A DNA stretch of 64,000 nt from Xylocopa sonorina (lineage: Eukaryota; Arthropoda; Insecta; Hymenoptera; Apidae). Shown piece by piece: positions 24,262 to 35,156 of the stretch; the stretch's first letter is position 1, and each line of letters starts with the position of its first letter. The translations under genes and the position numbers were made by a program. The notes beneath the pieces were generated by a model. It ran no database searches. It was not told the DNA's origin and was given only the letters and a program-made list of their open reading frames with translations. The stretch covers positions 1,178,001-1,242,000 of the forward strand of contig NW_027490092.1 in the NCBI RefSeq assembly GCF_050948175.1. The letters are read 5' to 3'.

Positions 24262-24430
24262 TAACGTATAAGTTACCGATGGATGGTGTTGCCTGCGGTC
24301 GGTAACTCACGATATATCGACAGTAGATAATGATTGCGGTCGATAACTTATGACATAATAACGGATGGTATTGTCAATAGTCGGGAATTCAAGAACTATC
24401 GAAGAATGGCATTGTCAGCTATCGGTAATC
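24262..24430. repeat. Degenerate minisatellite (about 55 bp unit)
   Basis: Repeats of a 'GTCGGTAACTCATGATATA' type motif alternating with GGATGGTATTGTCAATAGTC. The reverse version lies at 39960-40200 in copy C. Confidence 0.65.
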
Positions 24431-24439
24431 CATCTCTTA

Positions 24440-24700
24440 CTTGGCTTAACTTAATCTAACAACCTCTAAACTTAATTTAAACCAAGTTAACCTCAATTAC
24501 ACCTAATCTGACTTAACCTGCCTGCACTCAAATCTAACTCAACCTAAAACAATCTAACATTATCTTCTTTAAACCTAAACAAAACGAACCTACGCTTTCT
24601 TAAATCTAACCCAACATAACCGAGCAACCTACAAACATTCCCAAACGTATCTCAACCTAACCTAACCTAGCGTAACCTAACTAAATCTAACACAATCACA
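24440..24700 (-). repeat. Degenerate TTAGG-like (CCTAA) tract
   Basis: Dense AACCTAA/AATCTAAC words, best preserved at CTCAACCTAACCTAACC near 24652-24670. The mirror copy is 39690-39960, TTAGG-rich on the plus strand. TTAGG is the ancestral insect telomere unit; this is an eroded interstitial tract, not a telomere. Confidence 0.7.
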
Positions 24701-24786
24701 CTTTCATCTCGGGACGGAAGCAGCCTCCGCAACATTCCCAGGGATAAGGCTATGCAGTAAGCTTTCCGCAGTTACGGAGTGACAGA

Positions 24787-24856
24787 GATCCGCTCCGATT
24801 GAACGTTTATTCACGTAATATAATATAATAATCGGCGAGTTCAATCGGAGCGGGTC
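24787..24856. other. Conserved 18-bp hairpin
   Basis: GATCCGCTCCGATTGAAC (24787-24804) and GTTCAATCGGAGCGGGTC (24839-24856) pair at 17 of 18 positions around a 34-nt loop. The mirrored copy C keeps the stem (39517-39534 with 39569-39585). Confidence 0.75.
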
Positions 24857-25959
24857 CGCATTGAATACAGGAACGCCTTCGACTAAATGAAAACAACCAA
24901 TCGGAAAAGAATAAAACATTACAAACAAATCGTACGGAAGTCAGATAATTCGATGCATATCCAATATACATCTAACTAAAACGTAATTCGAAAAATACAA
25001 AGGATAAGTGGAAATATTCTCCAATATTTGACATATACAAATCAACGGATGCAAGGGAGAACACTCAATCTCGGGGTGGCGAGACCGGGGCACCATCATG
25101 AAGCCGGTTCCGGTATGGTGCAGAGAGAAAATGTGGAGGATAGAGAACATAAAATAACAAGAACGTAACTAAAGAGAAAGAAAAAGATCTGTGGAAACAT
25201 TGCATTTATTAAGAGGAAAACCTACGAATATCAAAAAACAGATTATATACCATACCGTCAGGGCAAGGTATAACGAAATAGACGATATCGTGAGAGAAAA
25301 TAAAAATATCGAGAAACTTAAAAAGAAAATAATACTTTAGACTGAACGAATCAATATCACTTATTCCGGCAAGCTTAATGAAAAACGCGACAACGAATCG
25401 GATAGAGTATAAGATAGATGCTGGTCGCGTTTCAAGTGGCGCTGCGTTCCTCGCCCGCATCAGGGCAGGCAGTAGGATGGTGGTGGGCCTGCCCCCCCCC
25501 CCCCAACCTCCACCACCGGCCTAAGCGAGGCTGCTGTGCATATGCTGATGAAAGGTGCTGCTGGCTCGTGATTCGGAATCAGCCCCGTCGGGTCCTGGCA
25601 GAAGATTAATTGTTGGGCAGGCGGTTCGGAGCCCCCTGTTGATGACACCAAAGGATAGGAAAATATAAAAGAGGAAAAGAAAGCCTCGGAAAACACAGGC
25701 ACGAAAGGAGAAGCATCAGGAGCCGAAGTAAGGGAAGCAAAGGAAAGGGCAGAATAATGGTAAAGCTACCGATAAGATTAACGTCCATACTTTCAAATAG
25801 AAGAATAGGCAGCCACACATTAGACGTAATGATAAATATTATGAGCGAGGATAGGACGAAGGTAATGATATATTAGAAAACATTAATGGGAAACATCAGG
25901 TATATAAAAAAAACCTGAGATCGAACACTAGATCGAACTAGTGGCGAACGGTATAGAGG

Positions 25960-26498
25960 AACGACAAAAATACAAATAGATGAGGCAAGAAAATCGAGAG
26001 AGGGTGATATAATCCTAGAATTTAACAAGAAAACAGGTATATAGAACGTAATAAAGGAGATAAAAGGAACTCTAGAAACAGAATTTGAAGAAAAACATAC
26101 AAGTGCGAGTATAATTCTCCAATTAAGGGACATATACCCGTTAGGTGACCAGAGAAGAAATGAATGATTACATAAACCGAACACTGAAAATAATCGAAGG
26201 AAAGGATAGCGGTATAAACGTCAAGTTGCTAAAACAAACGTGGAGAGGCAACCGAATCGTGTTAGTTGAATTTGGACAGGAATACAGTAAAGAGTTGGAG
26301 AAGATCAGACGACTCAAAATACCATTAACACCTTGTCTCTGCAAAGTGCTACCGAGAATCGAGAGATGCTTCAAATGCCATAAACTGGGACGTATCGGCA
26401 GAAATTGCGAAGAAGTCAAAGATAATAAGGGAATCTACAGAAGATGCGGATCTCAGATTTATACGATGATCGGTTGCATCGCGAATAAACCGAAATGA
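25960..26498 (+). pseudogene. Non-LTR ORF1 (Gag-like) remnant with zinc knuckles
   Basis: Reads GDIILEFNKKTG, EIKGTLETEFEEKH, SASIILQLRDIYPL in one frame. After a one-base shift near 26150 it reads VTREEMNDYINRTLKI, TWRGNRIVLVEFGQEYSKEL, RLKIPLTPCLCKVLPRIERC. It ends with knuckles CFKCHKLGRIGRNC and a second, damaged one (RRCGSQIYTMIGC). This order is typical of ORF1 proteins of R1/I-like non-LTR elements, which bind RNA. It is interrupted by a stop (after TGI) and a frameshift. The open part, 26145-26498, is 117 codons. Confidence 0.7.
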
Positions 26499-26739
26499 AT
26501 CGTCTGCAGCGAGGCAGGAAGAAGGAATCCGTAGATCAGACACGTTAGCGGAGGTTTAATTGTCTGGCCTACAGAAAAGCGTTGATAGAAAAGAACAAGA
26601 AACGAATATGGAATTCAAAGTCCTACAAATGCGAATGATTTAAGAGACAAACGTGGTAATAATATCGGAAGCACAAAAGATGGAAGAATACTGACTGCAT
26701 GACGAGAACGGTGACGTTGTGGTATGGATAACCGGTGTT

Positions 26740-27190
26740 AATCGAAAATGTTTCATATATGGTACCACATATTCCTCGACCGGAATCGTTCATGCAATGG
26801 TCGAAGGAACAAAAGCTATAAGCTGCTACTTCTCGCTTAACAGGAACGGAAAGAAATCGAAGAATTTATAAACCAAGTTGAGGTTAACATAGAAGAGGGA
26901 GAGAAAGCAAACAGAATAATAACTGCGGGCGACCTGAATGAAAAATCGGTAATCTGGGGTAGTAAGACGAACAACCATAGAGAGGAAAAGATCATCAAAA
27001 TGGCTCTAAGAAACGATCAAATCGCGATCAATCCGAAAGGAGACCATACATACTTTAAGAACCAAAACAAGTAAAAAATAGACATAATGTTGATAGGAGA
27101 TTGCATATACGCTAAGTTGAGTATAGCAGAAGTGTTTGAGATATTTTCAGCGTTGGACCATCAATACGTACTACATACCTTCTGAAGTAC
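26740..27190 (+). pseudogene. Non-LTR endonuclease domain fragment
   Basis: Frames contain WITGVNRKCFIYG, STGIVHAMVEGTKAISCYFS, EEFINQVEVNIEEGEKANR, IITAGDLNEKSVIWGS and, after a TAA, KIDIMLIG and SALDHQYV. The GDLN and (S)-DH boxes are catalytic motifs of the APE-like endonuclease. Stops and truncation before the RT show it is inactive. Confidence 0.68.
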
Positions 27191-27299
27191 GAATTACAAG
27201 AATAACGAAGAGGGATTTGCAAGCCTCGATGGAAAGAAAGCGAACTCGAACGATGCAAATAAATGATCGACTTATATAATATATAGATATTTATTTTCA

Positions 27300-27530
27300 T
27301 TTAGAGGGGATGATCTATATTTAAGTAACTAAAATATATGATGAATGTAATTATATAAACCAATTTCAAATATTTAATTAAAATATCATGAAGTGATATG
27401 AAATTAGATAGGATTTTAGATTTAATGAAGTATCTTAAGGAGATATTGTATTTGGAATTAACTAAAATATAAAATATGTATTAATATTTATACCAGTTTG
27501 ATACATTTACTTAAAAAATCATGAAAGCAT
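27300..27530. repeat. AT-rich satellite S3 (partial)
   Basis: Nearly two units of the roughly 132-bp repeat found at 51151-51503 and 53896-54970: 'ATGAAATTAGATAGGATTTTAG', then 'GGAATTAACTAAAATATA'. Confidence 0.75.
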
Positions 27531-27775
27531 GTGGTCTAGCGAGTGGGGATTAACGGATCGTTGCGAGGAGCATGCGGTCCAGCGAGTGTGGACTCGCGTC
27601 TCGTCGTGGGACTAGCGGTGCGTCTTTCGCGTTTAACTTATGAAATTGTATAATGAAGTAAGTGCAGCATGAACCTACGATTACGCGTGTGTTGTTCGTG
27701 TCTTGGATTCTTAACGTGTGTAACTTGGATTTATGAATTCTTATATGCAGCAATACATTAGTCCGGATATACTAT
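27531..27775. other. Unassigned segment, partly mirrored at 38290-38340
   Basis: 27705-27775 (GTGTAACTTGGATTTATGAA ... AATACATTAGTCCG) is found reversed at 38288-38340, so the inverted duplication extends this far. 27531-27700 shows nothing recognisable. Confidence 0.6.
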
Positions 27776-28065
27776 ATGATGATAGAAGTGCAAGAAGGCT
27801 CATGTGTAGAATGGGTGGCAGGAGCTACGTACGACATTGCACTTGGAAACGCTATCTCATTGCATGAATTTGTAGAACTCACATTCGTTTCAAGAGCAGA
27901 CGCAGATAAGTATAATAAAATGCATAGAACATTACAAATAACTAACCTTGAAACGTTGAAATGAGATGGGCTCTCGCGTTGCATAAAGCATTAGAACTCT
28001 CATGCATTGACACGCAGACACTATGAAACACCATCACATTGCATGCAACCGTAGGATTCATAGGA
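27776..28065 (+). repeat. S1 satellite, forward (mirrored at 37640-37905)
   Basis: Monomer sequence including GTAGAACTCACATTCG and CCTTGAAACGTTGAAATGAG. The same block, with its left edge, is found reversed next to copy C. Confidence 0.8.
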
Positions 28066-28660
28066 TTCGTAAGCATCGAAGAAATAGAGTTCTAACGCTT
28101 CATGTATTACGACGACACAATTTACTCCAACGTTTCAAAGCAAGTAAGTAGTAATGCCCCACGCAATGCAATATTCTCATCTGCTACTCCTCTTTAGAAG
28201 AACTAGATAACGAATATTTCATGCAACGCGATGTCGCATCTTATTTCAATGCCGCATGATAAGATGTAATATACAATGCAAAACGTTATGCTTATCTCGT
28301 CTACACTTCAGGAGAATGTAAATGCCACACTTCCCTGCAACGGAATAGCTTTTGTAGATGTCTCAGTATCGAAACAATAGAGTTCTAAGGCTTCATAAAA
28401 CGCGATATCGTATCTCATTTCTATGCTTCATGGTAAGATGTAATTCAATGCAACGCGTTATGTATATCTCGTGTACTCTTCAAAAGTATGTTAATGCCAC
28501 ACATGCTTGCTATGGAATAGCGTTTCTAGATATCTACGCATCGAAGAAGTAGAGTTCTATATCATCATAAAACGCGATATCACATCTCCTTTCTATGTTA
28601 GTTGATAAGACGTAATTCAGTGCATCGCGTTAGTATATCAAATGTATGTAACTGTATTGC
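28066..28660 (-). repeat. S2 satellite, reverse
   Basis: S2-type monomers ('AACGCGATATCGCATCTCATTTC', 'TCATGATAAGATGTAAT', ACGCGTTATG). Confidence 0.8.
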
Positions 28661-30625
28661 TTCAATACATAGTCTTCTAGAAACGTTATTCCGTTGCAAG
28701 GAAGTGTGGGATTTACATTCTCTTCAAGTATGGACGAGATATACATAACGCGCTGCATTGATGTTACACCTTATAATGGAACATAGGAATAAGATATGAT
28801 ATCGTGTTTTATGAAGAATTAGAACTGTATTGCTTCGATACATTGATATCTAGGAACGCTATTTCATCGCAAGGTAGTGTGGGATTTACATTCTTTTGAA
28901 GTGTTTACAAGATAAAATTAACGCGTTGCATTGAATTAAGTCTTATCATGAAACATAGGAATGACAAGCGATATCGTGTTTTATGATGTATTGGAACTCT
29001 ATTGCATCGATACGTAGACATCTAGAAATGCTGTTCCGTAGGAAGCAAGTATGGGATTTACATTCTTTCAAAGTGTAGACGAGAAATACATAGCGTGCTG
29101 CATTGAGTATTACATCTCATCGTGAAACATAGAAATGAGATGCGATATCACGATTTATGTACCCTGTGAACTCTATTGCTTCGATATGTTAACATCTAGA
29201 AACGTGTTCCGTAGCAAGGAAGTGTGGGCGTGACATTCGCTTGAACTGTTGACGTAATATACATGACACGTTGCACTGATACTACATCTTACTGTGAAAC
29301 ATAGAAATGAGATGCGATGTCGCGTTTTAAGAGGCATTAGAACTTTAATGCTACGAAACGTAGATATCTAGAAATGCTATTCCGTAGCTAGGAAGTGTGG
29401 CATTTACATTCTTTTAGAGTTTAGAGGAGACATACATAACACGCTGCATTGTATTTTACATCTTATCATGAAACATAGAACTGGGATACGATATGGCGTT
29501 TTAAGAAGCATTAGAACACAATTGCTTTGATACGTAGGCATCTGGGAACGCTATTTCCTAGCAAGGAGGTGTGGCATTCACATTCTTTTGAACCGTACAC
29601 GAGGTATACATAACACTTCTCAATGAATATTATATCTTATCATGAAACATAGAAATGGGATACGATATCGCGTTTTAAGAAGCATTAGAACACTATTGCT
29701 TTGATACGTTGTCATCTGGAAACGCTATTTTCTAGTAAGGAAGTGTGGCATTTACATTCTTCTGAAGTGTAGACGAGGTGTACATAAAACTTCGCAATGA
29801 ATATTATATCTTATCATGAACCATAGAAGTGGGATACGGTATCGCGTTTTAAGAAGCACTAAAAATCTATTGCTTAAAACCGTAGACATCCAGAAACGCT
29901 ATTCCGTTGCTAGGAATCGTGGAATTAAGTAGCAAGGAAGTGTAGACGAGACACACATAACGCGCTCCATTGAATACTACATTTTATCAAGAGACATAGA
30001 AATGAGATGCGATATCGCGTTTTATGTGGCATTAGACCTTTACTGCTTAGATACGTATAAATCCAGAAACGCTATTGCGCGGCAAGGTAGTGTGGCATAT
30101 ACATTCTTTTGATGTGCAGACGAGATATTCATAACGCGTTTCAATGAATATTAGATCTTATCGTGATACATAGAAATACTACTTCGATACGTAGACATCT
30201 AGAAACGCTATTCTGTCGCAAGGAAATGTGGCACTTTCATTCTTTTGATGTGTCGACGAGATATACATATCGCGTTGGATTGATATTACATTTTATCATG
30301 AAACAAATAAATGAGATACGATATTGCGTTTCATGAAGAATTAGAACTGTACTGGTTCGATATGTACACATAGAAACACGATTCGGTTGCAGGGTAGCGT
30401 CGCACTTTCATTCCTTTGAAGTGTAGTTGAGGTATACAGAACGCGTTGCAGTAAATATTACATCTTATCTTGAGACATATAAATGAGATGGGATATTGCC
30501 TTTTATGAAGTATTGGAACTCCATTGCTTCGGTATATAGATATCTCGCAACGTTATTCCGCAACAAGGATGTGTGGGCATTACATTCTTTTGGAGAGTTG
30601 ATGAGATAAACATAAGACGCGTATA
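28661..30625 (+). repeat. S2 satellite array, forward
   Basis: About eleven monomers of roughly 173 bp, each with GTGTGGGATTTACATTCTTT, 'TACATCTTATCATGAAACATAG', GATATCGCGTTTTATGAAG and 'GATACGTAGACATCTAGAAACGCTATTCC'. More homogeneous than the S1 arrays. Confidence 0.87.
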
Positions 30626-31653
30626 ATCATCGGATTGCGTGGCGTGCGAGTGGCGGGGCGCCAGAGTGGGGCGGACGCTCGGCCCGCGGAGTGAGATGGA
30701 CGGTCGCGGTGGGCCACGCGCGTTCGGCGTGAGCGACGAGCGTCTGGCGCTCGCTCGGACGCTTTGCTTATATCCTATTTCGGTTGGATACACTCTTAAA
30801 GTTGGGACTACACATGTGATTCCTTATACTAGCTCGTGTGTGCTGTGTCATGTATGTACATCGAGTGCAGTGTGCTTAAATTCGAGGATTTGTGGCTCGC
30901 TCGTGCTCCAGCTGTCTGGCAGGTACGCATCCTGACGCGATCGTGTGTTCCAACTCCACTGGTGTGAGCGTGGCTGCTTCAGCTCGGTGATCGGTCTGTG
31001 TTACCGTGTGTCGGTATGCTCGTCTCTGCAATGGCAGCCGGCGGTGTATTTGCCGGGAGGTGTAGGAGGTATCGTAAGGTTCGGCGGACGTCACAGCAAT
31101 ATCAATGCAACGCATTATGTATATCTTGTCAACACGGGTTCCAGAACCTGGTTGTCCAGCATGTACCCATTCCCACCACCTCGTGGTGGAACTTGGGCGC
31201 CGGGCTTGCCCGGTGGCTAACGGGGCTCTGGGGCTACCATATCGAATTAAACGGAGATTCGGAGGTTTGGTGTATTATCGATTGTCCAAAATAGTCCGAA
31301 TCTTTTCGTAGAGCAAACATGAATAGACTGAGCAGGCAGTCTGGAGCATCTATAAATTTGGTCAAACTGATGCTTAATAATTCAAAAAGGGTCAGAGTGA
31401 GCGTGTTCGCGTACACGTAGCGAGTTCGCCTCCCCGAGGTTCCCCGTGGGTACTCCGGCGGTTAGGATTCGTCCTCTCCGACGGGGTAGCTGAAGGACTC
31501 ACCAGTGGGAAAGGTGCCGCGGCACATCAGGATTTTTCCATCGCCCGTTTTAGTGAGGTGGGTGTAACAGAAAGGTAGATGGTAGATTCCGCTTGCGTAT
31601 ACCCGTCCGTGTGAGAAAGCACTCCCGATCACCGTCCTGGTTCAGGGCAGACA
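30626..31653 (-). mobile_element. Partial copy of the long LTR-like element (reverse)
   Basis: Minus-strand match to 2819-3905, starting with the same TGTCTGCCC at 31653 and cut off at 30626. It sits where S2 satellite changes from forward to reverse. The flanks are the same monomer segment in mirror image (CATTCTTTTGGAGAGTTGAT before, and its reverse complement after). No coding domain recognised; several overlapping ORFs here are unsupported. Confidence 0.6.
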
Positions 31654-33865
31654 ATATCATGTCAACACTCCAAAAGAATGTAAATCCCACACTTCCTTCG
31701 AAGGGTACAACGTTTCTAAATGTCTACACATCGAAGCAATAGAGTATTAATCCTTCATATAACGCGATAGCGCATCTCAATTCTATGCCTTATGATAAGA
31801 TGTAATACTCAATGCAACGGCGATATGTACATCTCGTCTACACTTCAAGGAATGTAAATGCAACACTTCGTTGCTACGAAACAGCGTTTCTATATGTCTA
31901 TGTATCGAAGCAATACAATTCTAATTTCTCATAAAACGCGATATCATATTTCATTTCTATGTTTTATGATAAGATGTAATATTGAATGCAACGCGTAATG
32001 TATATCTCGCCCACTCTTCAAAAGAATGTAAATACAACAGTTCCGTCATACGGAATAGCGATTCTAGATGTCTACGTTTCGGAGCAATAGAGTTCTAATG
32101 CTTCCTAGAACGCGATATCGCATGTTATTCCTATGTTTCATGATAAGATTTTAATGCCTCATAAAACGCGATATAGCATATCATTTTTATGTTACATGAT
32201 AAGATGTAATTCAATGCAACGCGTTATTTATATCTCGTCAACACTTCCAAATAATGTAAATGTCACACTTCCTTACTACGGCATGGCGTTTCTAGAAGTG
32301 AACGTTTCGAGGCAATAGAGTTCTAATGCATCATAGAACGCGATATCGCATCTTAATCCTATGTACCGTGATATGATAAATATTCAATACAACGCGTTGT
32401 GTATATCTCGTCTACACTTCGGAAGAATCTAAATGCCACACATCCTTGCTTCGATATAGCGTTTATAAATATCTTCGTATCGAAGAAATATAGATCCAAT
32501 TCATCGCAAAACGCGATATCGCATCATATTACAATGTACCATGATAAGATGTAATATTCAATGTAACCAGTTATGTTTGTCGGCCCTACATTTAAAAAGT
32601 TTGTAATCCTACCCTTCCTTGTAACGGGATAGCTTCTCAAGATCTCTACGTCTCGAAACAATGGAGCCCTAGTACACCATTCTAGAAATGTCGCATCTCA
32701 TTTCAATGTTTCATGATAAGATGTAGTATTCAATGCAACATGTTATCTTTATCTGCCTCTAACACCGATAGAAGGTGAATCCTACACTTCCTTGCTGAGG
32801 GATAGCGTTCGTAGATGTCTACTTATCGAAGCATTTGATTTCTAATGCTTCATGCATTCCGATATTGCATTCCATTTCACGAGCTGAGAGTTATTAACTA
32901 GGTTGTAACGTTCTATGCATCGCGTTAAGCTTATCCGCTTCTCCTCTTTTGAAGAATTTGAATCTCACACTTCCTTGCAAGGGGATAGCGTTTCTAGATT
33001 TCTAAGTGTCGAAGCATTTAATTTCTAATGTTTGCATCGCGATATCGCATTCCATTTCAACAGTTCAAAATAAATAAGTATGTTGTAATGCTCGTTGTAT
33101 CGGATTATGCTTATCTGCTTCTACATTTCTAAAGAATCTGAATACTACAGTTCCATGCAACGGGATTGCGCTTCATTGTGTCTGCGTGTGAAGACAATGG
33201 GGCTCTAATGCTTGATGGATTGCGATGGTGTACTACATTTTAACGTTTAATCTTCTGTGCATGGTAGTATGCGTATCTGCTTCTATATTTCTATAGAATG
33301 TAATGAATGTAAGGAATTTCAACGTTTCGAAGAAAGTAAGGTAGAATCTGCTATGCATAGCACTATACTTATTAGCTGGAGCTCTTGAAAAGAATGTAAA
33401 TTATACAGTTCCGTGTAACAGGATGGTGGTTTAAAATGTCTGTGTGTCAAAGCAATGGTGTTCTATTTCTCCATGCAATGCGATAGCGCAAATCATTTCA
33501 ACGATTCAAAGTAAGTTAGCTGTAACTTTGTACGCTTTGCATTTTGTTGATCTGTATCTACACTTCATAAGTATGCGAATTCTACAGATAAATGCATTGG
33601 GATGACGTTTCATAGTGTCTACGTGTATAAGCAATAGAGTTCTAATGCTATATGCTGTGTGGTGGACTGTCTCATTTCAACGTTCGAAAGCAAGAACGTT
33701 GTAATGTTCTATGTATCGCATTATCATTACCTACCTCTGCACTTCAAACGAATGGAAATTCGACTGTTGCTTACAACGGGCTGGGGTTTCATATTGTCTG
33801 CTTGTCAAAGCTGTAGTAATCTAATGCTCCACGCAATGCGATGGCACATCTAATTTCTACGTTTG
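31654..33865 (-). repeat. S2 then S1 satellite array, reverse
   Basis: S2 monomers to about 32880, S1-like after, with intermediate monomers between (for example around 32880-33060). Confidence 0.85.
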
Positions 33866-33870
33866 GCACG

Positions 33871-35156
33871 TTAACACCCGCGTGCATCACAGGTGAGTCG
33901 CACGTGTCTGTTGCGTGAGGCAGTGTGCATTTTCGGTGAGTCACACGCGTCTATTTCGTGGGCCGGCGTGCATCGAACTTATATTTCACAAAGTAGATAG
34001 TACTAAATAGGATTTTATTTCAATTCTCAGCATTATAAACTGACATTCTATATTTAAAACATAACAAACCAATATTATAAACCTAACTTAATTATTCAAT
34101 TTTTTTATTTAATTTTTCAAAACATGTTGGGTAGAGTTCCGGTTGGCCCTTACAGATTTGGCCTTAACAGATTTTTACGTTTATCGCCTTATTCGCAGCA
34201 TACTGTCTACCATTTATTCTAGATATACGTTTATAACATTCTTTACATCGCTGTCTAGTTTTTCTCGCGCGTCCTTGGAACGACCGCAGAAAATGTGTAC
34301 GTTTCTTGGGCACTGCTTCAGTTTCAGATGACGTTTGTTCACCGTGATGATCCACTGTACTGAGGAGATAATCAATAATTTTTTCGCGGAAGTTTAATAT
34401 TTTCATACCTTTGGTACTCCATTTTCTATGCATATAATAGACATTGACGAGAGAAGTCCCGCATACTAATTCGATAACTATTTTTCTATACCACTTTACT
34501 GTTCTGCGTAATCAACTGTGATAAAAAGACATCTGGTCGGATGGTCAAACCCTTTATTAGCATTGTTATAAAGGAACACTGTGTCCGGCTTTAACTTATT
34601 ATTACTACCCTGAACAATAACACACCTGTGGTTTTCAGAAGTAGCTAGCATGTATACCAACCTCTTATCCGTCCACTTTAAAAATTTAAAACCACTCCGA
34701 CTTTGAAAATACATAAAGCTACCGCGTTGCAGTACCCGTTTTGCCTGCAGCGGAAGAAATTCTGTATTAACTTTTACTGTACTATAAATAAATGTTATTT
34801 TTTGCAGAAGTTTCTCGGCCAAAGGGACACAAGTATATGAACTATTTGCCTATAATATGCGGCTTTCGAATAATAATTCACCCTCCAACGTCATAACTGC
34901 AGCATGCGCATGTGCTTTCGCTATTCTGGTTGCATTATTTCCGGCGTAAATAAGAATATTATGTGTGTATCCTTCCAGAAGGCACAGTTTACAAAGTTTT
35001 GTACCATATCTGACAGTGAACTTTCCGTTCAGGCGGCGTCAGTCCCCAGGGACAGACAATCGATTTTTCGTTTTGACAACGTGGATTCTAGGGGCTGACA
35101 GCGAACTTCTTCTTCGGTCGACATTGATGCATCAGACCGGCACTGTAAAGGGTTAA
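33871..35156 (-). mobile_element. piggyBac-like element pB1, internally deleted
   Basis: Flanked by TTAA at 33871-33874 and 35153-35156. The 5' end (right side) begins CCCTTTACAGTGCCGG inside TTAA, with a short ORF start about 15 bases further (MSTEEEVRCQPLEST). From there the element jumps into the catalytic-domain region, so roughly the first half of the transposase is deleted. The 3' end carries a motif (GTGCAT ... GGTGAGTC) repeated at 33882, 33925 and 33968, spaced exactly 43 bp. The two TTAA-adjacent ends are not good inverted repeats of each other, so the left boundary is less sure. Same family as 57316-58685. Confidence 0.72.
34130..35132 (-). pseudogene. piggyBac transposase remnant (pB1)
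   Basis: Minus-strand order: a start segment MSTEEEVRCQPLESTLSKRK up to a TGA, a deletion, then KFTVRYGTKLCKLC, then AHAHAAVMTLEGELLFESR. Next is a 108-codon frame (34496-34822: KGFDHPTRC, SGFKFLKWTDKRLVYMLAT), then the C-terminus (34164-34433: KKRTHFLRSFQGRARK and RCKECYKRISRINGRQ). KWxDKR-V is the conserved block before the last catalytic Asp region of piggyBac transposases. The cysteines at the end belong to the C-terminal zinc-binding domain. Several stops and the deletion rule out activity. Confidence 0.75.

Larger units (their letters stand above)
24700..27266 (+). mobile_element. R1-type non-LTR retrotransposon, 5' part, degenerate
   Basis: Starts right after the TTAGG-like tract. It has a long 5' region, an ORF1 remnant with a CCHC zinc-knuckle region (26145-26498) and the start of ORF2 with an APE-type endonuclease (about 26740-27190). 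It breaks off before any RT. The 5' part (to 25957) is mirrored in copy C at 38397-39690, so the element predates the inverted duplication. The clade call rests on the paired cysteine knuckles and endonuclease motifs and is approximate. A C homopolymer lies at about 25490-25503. Confidence 0.7.
13078..28060 (-). repeat. Duplicated unit, copy B (reverse) and its flank
   Basis: Mirror image of copy C (37620-46570) and, over its left part, of copy A. Homology is clear at many points: the edge at 13080-13450, exon remnants at 13713-13894, the segments at 15300-16500 and 21620-22540, TTAGG-like DNA, the non-LTR 5' region, and even the flanking sequence and satellite at 27700-28060 (versus 37620-38340 reversed). 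A full gypsy element (16512-21619) interrupts B only, so it postdates the duplication. B also keeps HSDL2-like exons that C has mostly lost. Stretches not listed separately below (13450-13700, 13900-16500, 22540-23494) hold no gene I can support. Confidence 0.82.

Noticed and set aside
24440..24700. True telomere
   Set aside because: Tract is short, degenerate and internal, with complex DNA on both sides.
30503..31416. Several 60-98 codon ORFs in the LTR-like element (also 3272-3668)
   Set aside because: GC-rich non-coding DNA gives long open frames on both strands; no motif, and frames are not kept between the two copies.
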